Notes: generated from the sequence alone by a model not told the origin. A stretch of 64,000 bases of DNA from Oscillospiraceae bacterium CM (GCA_022870705.1 CP072107.1:1362501-1426500), one strand, 5' to 3'; counted from the first letter of the stretch, positions 23,933 to 33,514 are shown. Program-made: numbers and translations.

Positions 23933-25113
23933 ACGGCTTCCTCCAAAACGTTTTTCAAAATCGCAAGACCCTGTTCAATTTCCGCGTCGGAGATATTCAG
24001 CGGCGGAAGCATCCGGATGGCGTCTTTCCCCGCCGTGAGCATGAGAAGGCCTTTTTCGATGCATTTGGCGGCTAATTCCTTGGGTGTACCCGAAACTGAG
24101 ACGCCGAGCATAAGCCCCATGCCCCTTATTTCCTGCACAACCGGCAGCTGCCAACCCGCGATTGTCTCCCGGATTTTCCGGCCTTTTTGAACAACACCGT
24201 CAAGTAAATCCGGCGTCAGCTGATTGAGCACTTCAAGCGCTGCCGCTGCCGCGATTGGGTTGCCGCCGAAGGTGGTCGCGTGCGTCCCGGCTGTGAGCAC
24301 GGCGGCACATTTTTCACCCGCCAAAATGCCGCCCATCGGCAAGCCGCCTGCGATACCCTTGGCAAACGTCACAACATCGGGCGCAATGCCGTACTGCTGG
24401 AAGGCAAAGAGCGTGCCCATCCGGCCGATACCTGTCTGCACCTCGTCGATGAGAAGCAGAACGTCCCTCTCCCGGCAGAGGCTTTCCACCTGCTTGACAT
24501 ACGCCTTGTCGAGCGGCAGGACGCCGCCCTCGCCCTGTATGAGTTCGAGCATCACGGCGCAGGTGTCAGAGCCGATGGACGCCGCGAGGGCGTCAAAATC
24601 GTTTGCTTTGACGTGCGCAAACCCCTCCGTAAAGGGAAAGAAGTAGTTGTGAAAGCTATCCTGCCCTGTGGCGGCGAGCGTCGTCACCGTCCGCCCGTGG
24701 AAGGACTGGACGAGCGTGATAATTTTGCTCCGGCCGGGGCCGTATGTGTCAAAGGCATACTTGCGCGCGAGCTTGATCGCGCCCTCGTTGGACTCGGCGC
24801 CGGAATTGGCGAAGAAGACGCTTTTCATACCGGTGCGCTCTGTCAGCTCTTTAGCGAGAAGAGCGCCCGGCTCTGTATAAAACAGGTTCGACGTGTGCTG
24901 AAGCTTTAGCGCCTGCTGATAGATCGCCTCGGCCCATTTTGTATTGCCGTAGCCGAGCGCGTTGACGCCGATGCCGCTTGTAAAGTCGATATACGCCTTC
25001 CCCTCGGGGCTAAAAAGCGTTGCGCCCGCGCCGTGGTCAAGAACGACGTCAAACCGGGCGTACGTGGGCATGACGTGGTCGTTATACAGTGATTTAATTT
25101 CTGTGCTGTTCAT
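23929..25113 (-). CDS. argD: Acetylornithine aminotransferase
   Basis: 394-residue class III PLP-dependent aminotransferase that makes N-acetylornithine from the semialdehyde and glutamate. Visible features: GSGINxxGYG-like start (DFTSGIGVNALGYG), the NSGAESNEGAIKLAR motif, SFHGRT, the DEVQTGIGRMG aspartate region, and the PLP lysine in FAKGIAGGLPMG. GGAG precedes the ATG at 25113, which also gives the usual N-terminus. It overlaps argF by four bases and is separated from argB by a repeat-filled gap of 263 bases. Confidence 0.96.
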   Translation of the reverse strand: MNSTEIKSLYNDHVMPTYARFDVVLDHGAGATLFSPEGKAYIDFTSGIGVNALGYGNTKWAEAIYQQALKLQHTSNLFYTEPGALLAKELTERTGMKSVFFANSGAESNEGAIKLARKYAFDTYGPGRSKIITLVQSFHGRTVTTLAATGQDSFHNYFFPFTEGFAHVKANDFDALAASIGSDTCAVMLELIQGEGGVLPLDKAYVKQVESLCRERDVLLLIDEVQTGIGRMGTLFAFQQYGIAPDVVTFAKGIAGGLPMGGILAGEKCAAVLTAGTHATTFGGNPIAAAAALEVLNQLTPDLLDGVVQKGRKIRETIAGWQLPVVQEIRGMGLMLGVSVSGTPKELAAKCIEKGLLMLTAGKDAIRMLPPLNISDAEIEQGLAILKNVLEEAV

Positions 25114-25140
25114 GTGAATCAGCTCCTTGTTTGAGAATTC

Positions 25141-25365
25141 GCCCATTTTGGGCAGACACGAGGTCTGCCCCTGATTTTTTCCCTCATCAGTCGGCTGCGC
25201 CGACAGCTTCCCCCAAGGGAAGCCTTTGGGGCGGTGCGGCGGGCGACACGGTGCCGGATGGGCGGACAGCCAATGGCCGTCCCTACGGCTTTTAGAGGGG
25301 CAATTCCCATTTATATGGGGGTCATAGGGGCGAAGCCTCTATACTTCTTTTGGGTGGCAAGTGGG
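25141..25365 (+). repeat. Repeat cluster between argB and argD
   Basis: Family A at 25150-25171 (GGGCAGAC / GTCTGCCC) and 25261-25287 (arms GGACAGCC / GGCCGTCC). Family B at 25180-25229. Family C at 25317-25367, ending about 10 bases from the argB stop. The cluster lies inside the arg operon. Confidence 0.8.
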
Positions 25366-25376
25366 TTTAAGAGAAA

Positions 25377-26240
25377 TCAATAGATCATGGTGCCCGCGCC
25401 TTCGTCGGTGAGCATTTCGATCAAAATGGCGTGTGGGATGCGCCCGTCTAAAATATGCGTGCGCTTGACGCCGCCGTCAATGGCGTCGGCGCAGCACTCG
25501 ATTTTCGGGATCATGCCGCCGGAGATGACGCCCGCGTCGTGCAGTTCCGGAATTTCAGCCCGGCGGATGACCTTGATGAGCGTTTGGTCATCCTTCGCGT
25601 CACGCAAAACGCCGCGCGTATCGGTTAATATGATAAGCTTTTCCGCGCCGAGGGCGACGGCAAGCTGGGAGGCGGCTGTATCGGCGTTTATATTATAGGC
25701 CGTGTCATCGTCAACGCCGGTGGCGACGGTGGCGATGACCGGGATGGTATTCTCTTCAAGCGCTTTATCGACAACGTTGGGGTTAATAGCCGTAATATCG
25801 CCGACGAGGCCGTAGTCTTCCCCGTCACCGCGGGCCATTTTTTTAGCCTCGATGAGGCTCCCGTCAATCCCGCACAGGCCGATGGCGTGGCCGCCCTTTC
25901 GGGCAATCGTCGCCACAAGGTCTTTATTGACCTTGCCGCACAGGACGCCCTGTACAACGTCCATCGTCTCCTTGTCGGTATAGCGGAGGCCTTTGACAAA
26001 GCGCGGCTCAATACCGATTTTTTTCAGCATATCGTTGATTTCGGGGCCGCCGCCATGGACGAGGACAACGCGGATGCCGACGAGATGCAGGAGGATAATA
26101 TCCTCCATGACGGCATCGAACAGCTCCGGCGAGATCATCGCGTTGCCGCCGTATTTGATGACGACAACCTTTCCGTTATACTGCTGGATGTAGGGCAGCG
26201 CTTCGACAAGCGTCTGTGCCCGTTCAAGATTGTTGAGCAT
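25377..26240 (-). CDS. argB: Acetylglutamate kinase
   Basis: 287 residues. It phosphorylates N-acetylglutamate in the second step of the cyclic arginine pathway. The N-terminal KYGGNAM lysine-glycine motif, the VLVHGGGPEIN substrate loop, GLCGIDG and the C-terminal SGGMIPKIE are all present. The length is that of the family, with an N-terminal helix (LERAQTLVEALPYI) like arginine-inhibited enzymes, so feedback inhibition by arginine is likely but inferred. GGAGG lies six bases before the ATG. Confidence 0.97.
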   Translation of the reverse strand: MLNNLERAQTLVEALPYIQQYNGKVVVIKYGGNAMISPELFDAVMEDIILLHLVGIRVVLVHGGGPEINDMLKKIGIEPRFVKGLRYTDKETMDVVQGVLCGKVNKDLVATIARKGGHAIGLCGIDGSLIEAKKMARGDGEDYGLVGDITAINPNVVDKALEENTIPVIATVATGVDDDTAYNINADTAASQLAVALGAEKLIILTDTRGVLRDAKDDQTLIKVIRRAEIPELHDAGVISGGMIPKIECCADAIDGGVKRTHILDGRIPHAILIEMLTDEGAGTMIY

Positions 26241-26259
26241 AAGGCACCTCCTGATGTGG

Positions 26260-27477
26260 TTAAGTCCGATAATCGCCGTTAATTTTGATATAGTCATACG
26301 TGATGTCGCAGCCCCAGCAGGTGCAGGCGGCCACGCCACCCGCCATGTTGATGGCGATGGTGACGTCGTGCTCTGTCAGGATTTTTTTCGCCAGCGCTTC
26401 GTCAAACGCAAGGCCGCGTCCATTCTGGCAGACGTCGATTTTCCCGGCTTTGGACTCAAACGCGACGGAGACCGTATCGGGGTCAAATGTGACGCCGGAA
26501 TAGCCCATAGCACAGAGAACCCTGCCCCAGTTGGCGTCTGCCCCGAAGATGGCAGCCTTCGTCAGCGTGGAGGAGATAACAGATTTCGAGAGCGTCTCGG
26601 CTGTCGCCTCGTCCGGCGCGCCGGAGACAGTACAAGTGATGAGGTGCGTTGCACCCTCGCCGTCCGACGCCATGGCGATGGCCAGCTTTGTGCACAGCGC
26701 CGTGAGCGCGTCTGCAAAGGCTTTATAATCGTCGTTTTCTGTATCGATGACGCTATTGGCGGCGAGGCCGTTTGCCAGGACGCAGGCCATATCGTTTGTT
26801 GACGTGTCGCCGTCGACAGAAATGCGACTGAAGCTGACCTGAACGGCTGCGAGAAGCGCCTTTTGAAGCAGCGAGGCCGAGATGGCGCAGTCTGTCGTTA
26901 AAAAGCAAAGCATTGTGCCCATATTGGGGTGGATCATGCCGCTGCCCTTGGCAATGCCGCCGATATTGACAGTTTTACCGCCAATTTCAAGCGTGACGGC
27001 GCACTCTTTAACGGTGGTATCTGTCGTCATGATGGCCTCGGCCGCGTCAAGCGAGCCGTTCGACGACAAGGCTGCCGTGAGCTTTGGGATGCCGGCCGTG
27101 ATGACACGCGCCGGAAGCTCCTGCCCGATGACGCCGGTTGAGGCGACGATGATGTCCGTTTCGATCAAGCCAAGCGCGACGGCGGCCGCTTTGCAGCAGA
27201 GATCGGCGTTTTCTTCGCCGTTGGGCGCGCAGGCGTTGGCGTTGCCGGAATTGACAAGCACGGCGCGTGCCGCGCCGTCCTTCAAATGCGCTTTTGTCAG
27301 TAAGAGCGGTGCTGCTTTGACGACGTTTTTCGTGTAGACGGCGGCGGCGGTGCAGTCTGCGTCCGACACGATGAGCGCGAGGTCTTTTTTACTTTTATTA
27401 TTTGTTTTAATGCCGACATGGATGCCGGCGGCTTTAAACCCTTGTGCGGCGCAAACGCCGCCGTTTATAAATGTCAT
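26260..27477 (-). CDS. argJ: Bifunctional glutamate N-acetyltransferase/ornithine acetyltransferase
   Basis: 405 residues. It recycles the acetyl group from acetylornithine to glutamate. The precursor is normally self-cleaved before a Thr in an xMATML-type motif; here GMIHPNMGTMLCF carries the nucleophile Thr, with Gly in place of the usual Ala before it. Other conserved segments: NSGNANAC, GVIGQELP and DGDTSTND. GAGGT precedes the ATG at 27477. The gene is 19 bases upstream of argB. With argJ and argC but no argA, the cyclic pathway is implied. Confidence 0.96.
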   Translation of the reverse strand: MTFINGGVCAAQGFKAAGIHVGIKTNNKSKKDLALIVSDADCTAAAVYTKNVVKAAPLLLTKAHLKDGAARAVLVNSGNANACAPNGEENADLCCKAAAVALGLIETDIIVASTGVIGQELPARVITAGIPKLTAALSSNGSLDAAEAIMTTDTTVKECAVTLEIGGKTVNIGGIAKGSGMIHPNMGTMLCFLTTDCAISASLLQKALLAAVQVSFSRISVDGDTSTNDMACVLANGLAANSVIDTENDDYKAFADALTALCTKLAIAMASDGEGATHLITCTVSGAPDEATAETLSKSVISSTLTKAAIFGADANWGRVLCAMGYSGVTFDPDTVSVAFESKAGKIDVCQNGRGLAFDEALAKKILTEHDVTIAINMAGGVAACTCWGCDITYDYIKINGDYRT

Positions 27478-27519
27478 GGTGATTACCTCGTTTGGTTGGA
27501 ATTTGTTTGCGGGGGGTGC

Positions 27520-27658
27520 CGTTTTGTCGGACGGCCAATGGCCGTCCCTACGGCGGATGAGGGCATCGCCCCCTATGGGACGGGGGTGGGCGCAACCCAT
27601 TTTTATGGGGGTCATAGGGGGCAAAGCCCCCTATACTTTCTGGGTGGGGGGTGGGTTT
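27520..27658 (+). repeat. Repeat cluster between argC and argJ
   Basis: Family A at 27529-27553 (arms GGACGGCC / GGCCGTCC), a shortened GGGCATCGCCCCCTA copy at 27560-27575, and family C at 27603-27658, whose last bases are the argC stop codon. Plus orientation; inside the arg operon. Confidence 0.8.
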
Positions 27659-28583
27659 AGAGGCCGGTTTCTTCGGGGAATCCGAGCATGAGGTTCATGT
27701 TCTGCACAGCTGAGCCGGAAGCGCCCTTGCCGAGATTGTCAAAACGGGCCGTCAGAACGGTCTCCCCGTCCGTCCCGCTGACGGTGATCTCCAAGTTGTT
27801 CGTCCCTGCACCCCAGTCGGCTGCCAGATAGCCGCTGCCGAGCTCCGGCGCGACCGTGACAAACCGCTCGCCAGCGTAATAGGCTGCGATAGCCTCACGG
27901 ATGGATGATGCCGTTTGCTTCGACGCGAGCAGGTCGTTGTGGAGCATAATGGTCGTTGCCATGCCCTTATAATAATCGTCGACAACGGGGCAGAAAATCG
28001 GTGCTCGGGTCAGTCGGGTAATCCCTGTCATCTCCTTGAAATGCTTATGCCTGAGGTTGAGGCCGTACAGGCGCGGCGCGAAGAGATCCGCCGTTTTCTC
28101 TGTCTCATACTGGGCGATCATCTTCTTGCCGCCGCCGGAATAGCCGGTCAGCGAAAACGAAGTCAGCGGGTAGTCTTTAGGAAGGATGCCGAGCGCGACA
28201 AGCGGATAGACGAGTGAGATAAAGCCGATGGCGTGGCAGCCGGGGTTCGCCACACGCTTGGCGTTTCTGATTGTTTCGCGCTGCGCGGCAGTCAGTTCCG
28301 GGAAGCCGTACACCCAGCCCTTTGATGTTCGGTGGGCCGTTGACGCGTCAATGACGCGCGTTTTGCCGTTTTCAATGAGTGCCACGGCCTCGATGGCCGC
28401 GTCGTCCGGCAGGCACAATATCACAAGGTCGGCTTCGTTTATTAGTTTTTTACGTGCATCCAAGTCCTTGCGTTTGTCGGGGTCAATGGCGAGCAGGTCA
28501 ATGTCCTGCCGGGCGGCGAGCCGGTCATAAATTTGAAGGCCCGTCGTCCCCTCCTGCCCATCGATATATATTGTCGGTTTCAT
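27657..28583 (-). CDS. argC: N-acetyl-gamma-glutamyl-phosphate reductase (type 2)
   Basis: 308 residues, the short ArgC type that begins DGQEGTTGLQI for NADP binding. The active-site Cys is in NPGCHAIGFIS, and a HKHFKEM segment carries the catalytic His region. It reduces acetylglutamyl phosphate to the semialdehyde. The gene starts 10 bases after argH with GAGGT-like sequence (AATGAGGTTTTC) upstream. The stop codon lies in the end of a family C repeat. Confidence 0.94.
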   Translation of the reverse strand: MKPTIYIDGQEGTTGLQIYDRLAARQDIDLLAIDPDKRKDLDARKKLINEADLVILCLPDDAAIEAVALIENGKTRVIDASTAHRTSKGWVYGFPELTAAQRETIRNAKRVANPGCHAIGFISLVYPLVALGILPKDYPLTSFSLTGYSGGGKKMIAQYETEKTADLFAPRLYGLNLRHKHFKEMTGITRLTRAPIFCPVVDDYYKGMATTIMLHNDLLASKQTASSIREAIAAYYAGERFVTVAPELGSGYLAADWGAGTNNLEITVSGTDGETVLTARFDNLGKGASGSAVQNMNLMLGFPEETGL

Positions 28584-28593
28584 CTTGAAAACC

Positions 28594-29976
28594 TCATTTC
28601 ATTCTGGCGTCCAAAAAGGCCTGAACACTGTCCATCTGGGCTTTGACAGACGCTTCGCCCGGGCCGCCGGGAACGTTGCGGAGCGCGACGCATGTTTCAA
28701 GCCGGACGGCGTCATACACGTCATTGTCAAACAGCGGCGAGAAGCTTTGATATGCTGCCAAGTCAAGCGTTTCGAGTGTTTTGCCGCCGTCGATGCAGGC
28801 GCGGACAATTTTGCCGATGACGGTGTACGCGTCCCGGAACGGGAGGCCCTTTTTGACGAGATAGTCGGCGCAGTCCGTGGCGTTTATAAACCCTTCCGCC
28901 GCCGCGCGTCGCATATTCTCGGCCTTGACCGTCATCGTCGCGAGCATCGCCGTGAAGACCGGGAGGACTTTTTTGATGGTGTCGACGGCGTCGAATACCT
29001 GCTCTTTATCCTCCTGCATATCCTTGTTATACGCCAGCGGCAGCGCCTTCATCACGGTGAGAAGGCCCATGAGGCTGCCGTATACACGGCCCGTTTTGCC
29101 TCTCACAAGCTCCGCGATATCAGGGTTTTTCTTCTGCGGCATGATCGAAGAGCCGGTTGAATACGCGTCTGACAGCTCGATAAATTTAAACTCCCACGAG
29201 CACCATAGGATAATTTCCTCGGCAAACCGTGACAGGTGCATCATTAGAATGGCGAGGTCTGACAGCAGCTCCAGCGCATAATCTCTGTCGGAAACGCCGT
29301 CAAGGCTGTTTTCTGTGATACGCGCAAAGCCAAGCGCGTCGGCGACCATGTGCCGGTCGATGGGATACGTCGTCCCGGTGAGCGCACCGCTGCCGAGGGG
29401 GCACGCGTCCATGCGCTCCAAACAGTCCTCCAGCCGTGTGACGTCCCGGCGGAGCATCGCGGCGTAAGCCATCATATAGTGGGCAAACGTCGTCGGCTGC
29501 GCGCGCTGAAGATGCGTATAAGCGGGCATGATGGCTGATGTGTTCTTGAGCGCTGTGTTCAGCAGGACGGCGAGCAGGTCTAGCTCTGCGCTTCGGATCG
29601 TCTCAATTTCGTTTTTCAAGTAAAGGCGGAAGTCGAGCGCAACCTGGTCGTTGCGGCTTCTGGCCGTATGCAGGCGCTTGCCCGCGTCGCCGATGCGGCG
29701 CGTTAACTCGGCTTCGATGCTCATATGAATATCTTCATCGGACAGCTTAAAATCAAAATTGCCGCTGTCGATAACTTTTTTGATGTCAGCGAGTGCCGCG
29801 ACGATTTTGTCGGCGTCCTCTTTCGGGATGATGCCCTGCTTAGCCAGCATTTTTGCGTGCGCTGTTGACCCCTGGATATCCTCTTTATAAAGCCTCTTAT
29901 CAAACGTGATGGAGGCGTTGAGTTCGTCAACGAGCGCATCGGTATCGCTTTCAAACCGTCCTGACCAGAGCTTCAT
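28594..29976 (-). CDS. argH: Argininosuccinate lyase
   Basis: 460 residues, full length. It splits argininosuccinate into arginine and fumarate. The family signature [12 protein letters not shown] is near residue 276, with [25 protein letters not shown] and [14 protein letters not shown] earlier; Ser in the signature loop is the catalytic residue. It is the second gene of the cluster, between argG (361-base repeat-filled gap) and argC. GGAAGT precedes the start. Confidence 0.97.
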   Translation of the reverse strand: MKLWSGRFESDTDALVDELNASITFDKRLYKEDIQGSTAHAKMLAKQGIIPKEDADKIVAALADIKKVIDSGNFDFKLSDEDIHMSIEAELTRRIGDAGKRLHTARSRNDQVALDFRLYLKNEIETIRSAELDLLAVLLNTALKNTSAIMPAYTHLQRAQPTTFAHYMMAYAAMLRRDVTRLEDCLERMDACPLGSGALTGTTYPIDRHMVADALGFARITENSLDGVSDRDYALELLSDLAILMMHLSRFAEEIILWCSWEFKFIELSDAYSTGSSIMPQKKNPDIAELVRGKTGRVYGSLMGLLTVMKALPLAYNKDMQEDKEQVFDAVDTIKKVLPVFTAMLATMTVKAENMRRAAAEGFINATDCADYLVKKGLPFRDAYTVIGKIVRACIDGGKTLETLDLAAYQSFSPLFDNDVYDAVRLETCVALRNVPGGPGEASVKAQMDSVQAFLDARMK

Positions 29977-30009
29977 GGCGATAACTTCCTTTCGTGATGT
30001 TTGTGCGTT

Positions 30010-30359
30010 ATATGGCGGGCGAACACAGTTCGCCCCTACGACAAAACACGTATCTTAGTATTCGCCCTATTTTGGGCAGACGCAAGGTCTGCCCCTACGG
30101 GCGGGGTGAGCGGACGGCCAATGGCCGTCCCTACGAGGTGCCAAGGTCGTTGTGCCCCTACGGTTGCGGGAGAAGGCTGACGGGGCGATGTGGGCATCGC
30201 CCCCTACGGGCGGTGGCGGGCGCGGGGGCCCCTCATCAGTCGGCTTCGCCGACAGCTTCCCCCAGGGGAAGCCTTTTGGGGTCATGGGGGCGGAGCCCCA
30301 TATTCGTCGGGGTCATAGGGGCGGAGCCCCTATACCTTTATTGGGCGGTGGGTGGGTTT
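30010..30359 (+). repeat. Repeat cluster between argG and argH
   Basis: Family A copies at 30015-30041, 30074-30101, 30113-30137 and about 30187-30214. Family B at 30230-30279. A GGGGCGGAGCCCC hairpin near 30287-30300. Family C at 30306-30359, which supplies the argG stop codon and last codons. The whole 361-base gap is built of these elements, within the arg operon. Confidence 0.85.
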
Positions 30360-31579
30360 AAGATTTTTTTGCGCTGTTCGTCGAGGAGGGCTTTCGTCTT
30401 GATTGGCAGGCCGAAGAGGTTAATGAAGCCTTCGGCTTCGGCCTGCTTGTAATCGCTTTCGCCGAAGGAGGCCAACTCCTCGCTGTAGAGGCTCTTATCG
30501 CTCCAGACGCCTGCATTAATGATGTTGCCCTTGTAAAGCTTGAGCCGCACCTTGCCGGTCACCGTTTTCTGTGTGTCGTCCACAAAGGCGGATAGCGCCT
30601 CGCGCAGCGGCGTAAACCACTGGCCGTTATAGACAAGCTCGGCGAATTTGACGGCGACGAGGCTTTTGTAATGCGACGTCTCTTTATCAAGGCAGAGCGT
30701 TTCCAAAACGTCATGCGCGTGATAGAGGATCGTGCCGCCCGGCGTTTCATACACACCGCGGCTTTTCATACCGACGAGCCTGTTCTCCACAACGTCGAAA
30801 AGGCCGATACCGTTTTTTCCGCCGATGTCGTTGAGCTTTTTAATGATCTCCGCCGCTTTCATGGTTACGCCATCCAGCGCTGTCGGGACGCCCTTGACAA
30901 AGTCAATTTCAACATACGCCGCTTTGTCGGGTGCCAATTCCGGTGAGACGCCGAGCTCTAAAAAGCCGGGTTTATTGTACAGCGGTTCGTTGCCGGGATT
31001 TTCAATGTCAAGCCCCTCGTGGGAAAGGTGCCAGAGATTTTTGTCTTTTGAATAATTCGTCTCGCGGCTGATTTTGAGCGGGATGTTGTGCGCCTCGGCG
31101 TAGTCGATTTCGTCGTCACGGCTTTTGAGGTTCCACTCACGCCACGGGGCGATAATCTTCATATGGGGCGCGAAGGCCTTGATCGTCAGCTCAAAGCGCA
31201 CCTGATCGTTGCCCTTGCCGGTGCAGCCGTGGCAGATCGCGTCCGCCCCTTCTTGAAGCGCGATCTCGACGATGCGCTTGGCAATGACAGGACGAGCAAA
31301 AGACGTACCCAGCAGGTAGCCTTCATACTTCGCGCCGGCTTTTAACGTCGGGATAATGAAATCGTTGACAAATTCGTCCGTCAAGTCTTCTATATACAGC
31401 TTGGAGGCACCCGTTTTGAGGGCCTTTTCCTCAAGCCCGTCAAGCTCTGTGCCTTGCCCGACGTCGCCGGAGACGGCGATGACCTCGCAGTTATCATAAT
31501 TTTCCTTCAGCCACGGAATTATAATCGATGTGTCAAGCCCGCCGGAATAAGCGAGAACAACTTTTTTAATGGCGCTCAT
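30338..31579 (-). CDS. argG: Argininosuccinate synthase with repeat-encoded C-terminal tail
   Basis: 413 residues. It joins citrulline and aspartate using ATP. The N-type ATP motif AYSGGLDTS is at residues 10-18, [13 protein letters not shown] is conserved further on, and GVYETPGG lies in the C-terminal half. The ATG at 31579 has GGAGG eight bases upstream. The last residues after KKI (LNPPTAQ) are encoded by a family C repeat that also supplies the stop. It is the first gene of the cluster, with its own promoter and a large palindrome upstream. Confidence 0.97.
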   Translation of the reverse strand: MSAIKKVVLAYSGGLDTSIIIPWLKENYDNCEVIAVSGDVGQGTELDGLEEKALKTGASKLYIEDLTDEFVNDFIIPTLKAGAKYEGYLLGTSFARPVIAKRIVEIALQEGADAICHGCTGKGNDQVRFELTIKAFAPHMKIIAPWREWNLKSRDDEIDYAEAHNIPLKISRETNYSKDKNLWHLSHEGLDIENPGNEPLYNKPGFLELGVSPELAPDKAAYVEIDFVKGVPTALDGVTMKAAEIIKKLNDIGGKNGIGLFDVVENRLVGMKSRGVYETPGGTILYHAHDVLETLCLDKETSHYKSLVAVKFAELVYNGQWFTPLREALSAFVDDTQKTVTGKVRLKLYKGNIINAGVWSDKSLYSEELASFGESDYKQAEAEGFINLFGLPIKTKALLDEQRKKILNPPTAQ

Positions 31580-31610
31580 TGTCAAATACCTCCAGAATTA
31601 CATTGATGAT

Positions 31611-31639
31611 ATGATAACACGCGTTGGATTATTATGCAA
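31611..31639 (-). promoter_or_regulatory. Promoter of the arginine operon
   Basis: Minus-strand TTGCAT (31634-31639), a 17-base spacer and TATCAT (31611-31616), 32 bases before argG. The surrounding sequence is markedly AT-rich. Confidence 0.7.
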
Positions 31640-31708
31640 TAGGGTTTTTTATAATAATTTATATATAGTTAAGTTTATTGCAGGTATTAATTGCTGTCGT
31701 AAAACACA

Positions 31709-31749
31709 ATATGCATAATATTCTGCATATTCATGAATATTATGCATAT
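31709..31749. promoter_or_regulatory. Perfect 15-base palindrome upstream of argG, candidate operator
   Basis: ATATGCATAATATTC and GAATATTATGCATAT flank an 11-base centre (TGCATATTCAT). The AT-rich composition and the TGCATATTCA / TGAATATTATGCA core resemble ARG boxes bound by ArgR/AhrC. It lies about 70 bases upstream of the promoter -35. A role as terminator for the gene ending at 31950 is possible but less likely, as there is no T-run. Confidence 0.5.
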
Positions 31750-31774
31750 TTATTTGGGATTGATTTGCGGCGTG

Positions 31775-31908
31775 AGCGGACGGCCAATGGCCGTCCCTAC
31801 GGCACTATTTATGCGAGGTCATAGGGGCGCATCCCCTATACCTCTATTGGGCGGCGAGTGGGATTTGAAATCACGATATGCGGGCGGATATGGAATCCGC
31901 CATTTCGG
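31775..31908 (+). repeat. Family A and C repeats between argG and the TPM gene
   Basis: Family A at 31777-31802 (arms GGACGGCC / GGCCGTCC), family C at 31816-31873 and a second family A at 31880-31907 (arms GGCGGAT / ATCCGCC, with a damaged tail ATTTCGG). Plus orientation. The remaining bases to 31949 are CACTGGCGGT-type short direct repeats just before the TPM gene. Confidence 0.8.
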
Positions 31909-31949
31909 AATGTTGAATTGATGTTTGTGTCACTGGCGGTCACTGGCGG

Positions 31950-32942
31950 TCACCGGCGGCCACCGCCGCCACCGCCAAAGCCACCGCCGCCGTGGCCCAT
32001 ACCGCCACCGCCGCCGAAGCCGCCAAAGCCACCGCCGCCGAAGCCGCCAAAGCCACCGCCGCCGAAGCCGCCGAAGCCGCTGCCACCGCTGCCACCGCCC
32101 CAGCCGCCAAAGCCACCGGGACCGCGCGGCCCGCCGCGCCAGCCGGGGCCGCCGGGCCCGTACCACCAGTTCAGGTGCGGCCCGTACCAGATAAACCACG
32201 GGTAATACATCGGTATCGGCATACCCAGTTGCGAATAATATGCCCTGTACCGCCTTCTGTCGGTCAGGACCGCGACAACGATGACAAAAACGACAACAAC
32301 GGCAATCATGAGCCACACAACGAGCGAGCCGACGAGCGCCGCGCCACTGTCGTTATACGCAACAAGGCTGTTTCCAAACGTGTTGGGGCCGAAGTTTGGT
32401 GCGGGCGCCTGCTGCCCGGCTGACGCTGTCGCATTTCCGTTATCCACGTTGTAATAGACAGCGTACCACGAAAAAAGCGCTTCCAGCATGTTTGACGTGG
32501 CCGTTTCATATTGGCCTTTGTCAAAATCCGACCAGAAATAACGGTCAAAATAGTCATTGACCATATGCGTCGTAAATGACCCATAGATGCCAGCCCCAAC
32601 ATGGAGCCATGCCTTCTTCTCCCCCGTCGCCAACAGAAGCAGCATGCCGTTATTGGCCGTTTTGCTGCCGACGCCCCAATCATTGAAAAGCTGTGCGGCG
32701 TATTCATCGGTGGGGATACCGTTTAAATATTGAACGGTGACGACGACGATCTGCGCGCCGTCACACTTTTGCTCGAGACCGGCGTTGGAGGAGATGATCT
32801 TCTGTTCTAATGCGTCCGATAAGACGCCAGCATCGTCCGCCACATAGTAGGCCTGACTCTGCGAGACAAGAGCGAGCGCGGGGGCTGTACAAAAGCCGAT
32901 GATGAAGAGCATCAATAGAACTGATAAAATCCGCTTTTTCAA
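31950..32942 (-). CDS. TPM-domain exported membrane protein (YgcG-like) with Gly-rich tail
   Basis: 330 residues. A signal peptide ends near ALAL (residue 25). A TPM domain spans about 30-165 (AGVLSDALEQKI, GAQIVVVTV, NNGMLLLLATGEKKAWLHVG). Then a linker, one membrane helix near 205-230 (LVVWLMIAVVVVFVIVVAV) and a C-terminal tail of GGGFGGFGG repeats. TPM proteins act in photosystem repair in plants; bacterial ones are uncharacterised membrane proteins. The start is TTG at 32942, with GGAGGG seven bases upstream and the preceding stop only three bases away, so it is coupled to the LemA-like gene. Confidence 0.82.
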   Translation of the reverse strand: MKKRILSVLLMLFIIGFCTAPALALVSQSQAYYVADDAGVLSDALEQKIISSNAGLEQKCDGAQIVVVTVQYLNGIPTDEYAAQLFNDWGVGSKTANNGMLLLLATGEKKAWLHVGAGIYGSFTTHMVNDYFDRYFWSDFDKGQYETATSNMLEALFSWYAVYYNVDNGNATASAGQQAPAPNFGPNTFGNSLVAYNDSGAALVGSLVVWLMIAVVVVFVIVVAVLTDRRRYRAYYSQLGMPIPMYYPWFIWYGPHLNWWYGPGGPGWRGGPRGPGGFGGWGGGSGGSGFGGFGGGGFGGFGGGGFGGFGGGGGMGHGGGGFGGGGGGRR

Positions 32943-32944
32943 TT

Positions 32945-33514
32945 TTAACCCTCCAGCCCGAAATAATCGGGATAGCTGACAAACGCCAGATTTTTAAGCA
33001 AAACAACGGGAAAGGCGGCGAGCGTCATATTGCGATAGGCCGCAACAGCCCCGTTATACGCGCTGTTTTGGATCACGGCCTGCGCCCCGCCAAGAACGGA
33101 CGCGTAATAACTCGCGGCTTCCGTCCGGTCGCCAAGGTCCTGCGCGGCGAGCGCCGCGTAAAGCACTTGATAAGCTGACTGGAGCTGCGTGTTGGCCGTG
33201 TATTTTTGAGAGATCGTCTGTGCACTCAGCAAGTTCTGGCGGGCTGCGCGCAGCGCGCCTGTCTCCGCCTCCAAGGCGCCAAAGCGACTGCCAAGCGTGA
33301 CAAGACCCAAAGCGGCCTCCGAGCGCTTGTCCAACTGTGACTGTATACTTGGCTGCGTATACTTCTCGTTTTCGAGATAGACGCCGTTATAAAACGTGGC
33401 CTCGATCTTTTGAGATGCGGCCGAAACACTCCGGTGAACGCCGTAAAGCGTGCCGAAAACGATGACGACAAGCACAACAAGCCATGCGACGGGGCGCTTT
33501 TTCAAAATGTCCAT
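32945..33514 (-). CDS. LemA-like membrane protein
   Basis: 189 residues. One N-terminal membrane helix (VAWLVVLVVIVFGTLYGV) is followed by a long three-helix-bundle domain ending in NGAVAAYRNMTLAAFPVVLL and PDYF, a pattern shared with the LemA family (YN-x-x-fP...yF). LemA and TPM proteins are often encoded together, as here. The ATG overlaps the TelA stop by one base (TAATG). Function unknown; an envelope-associated role is inferred. Confidence 0.7.
   Translation of the reverse strand: MDILKKRPVAWLVVLVVIVFGTLYGVHRSVSAASQKIEATFYNGVYLENEKYTQPSIQSQLDKRSEAALGLVTLGSRFGALEAETGALRAARQNLLSAQTISQKYTANTQLQSAYQVLYAALAAQDLGDRTEAASYYASVLGGAQAVIQNSAYNGAVAAYRNMTLAAFPVVLLKNLAFVSYPDYFGLEG

Noticed and set aside
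27350-27691. Plus-strand frame over the argJ start and the repeat gap
   Set aside because: It is antisense to argJ and otherwise made of repeats.
30067-30361. Open frames inside the argG-argH gap
   Set aside because: They consist of repeat sequence translated in several frames and have no ribosome binding sites.
31858-32205. Proline-rich plus-strand frame
   Set aside because: It is the antisense shadow of the Gly-rich tail of the TPM protein.
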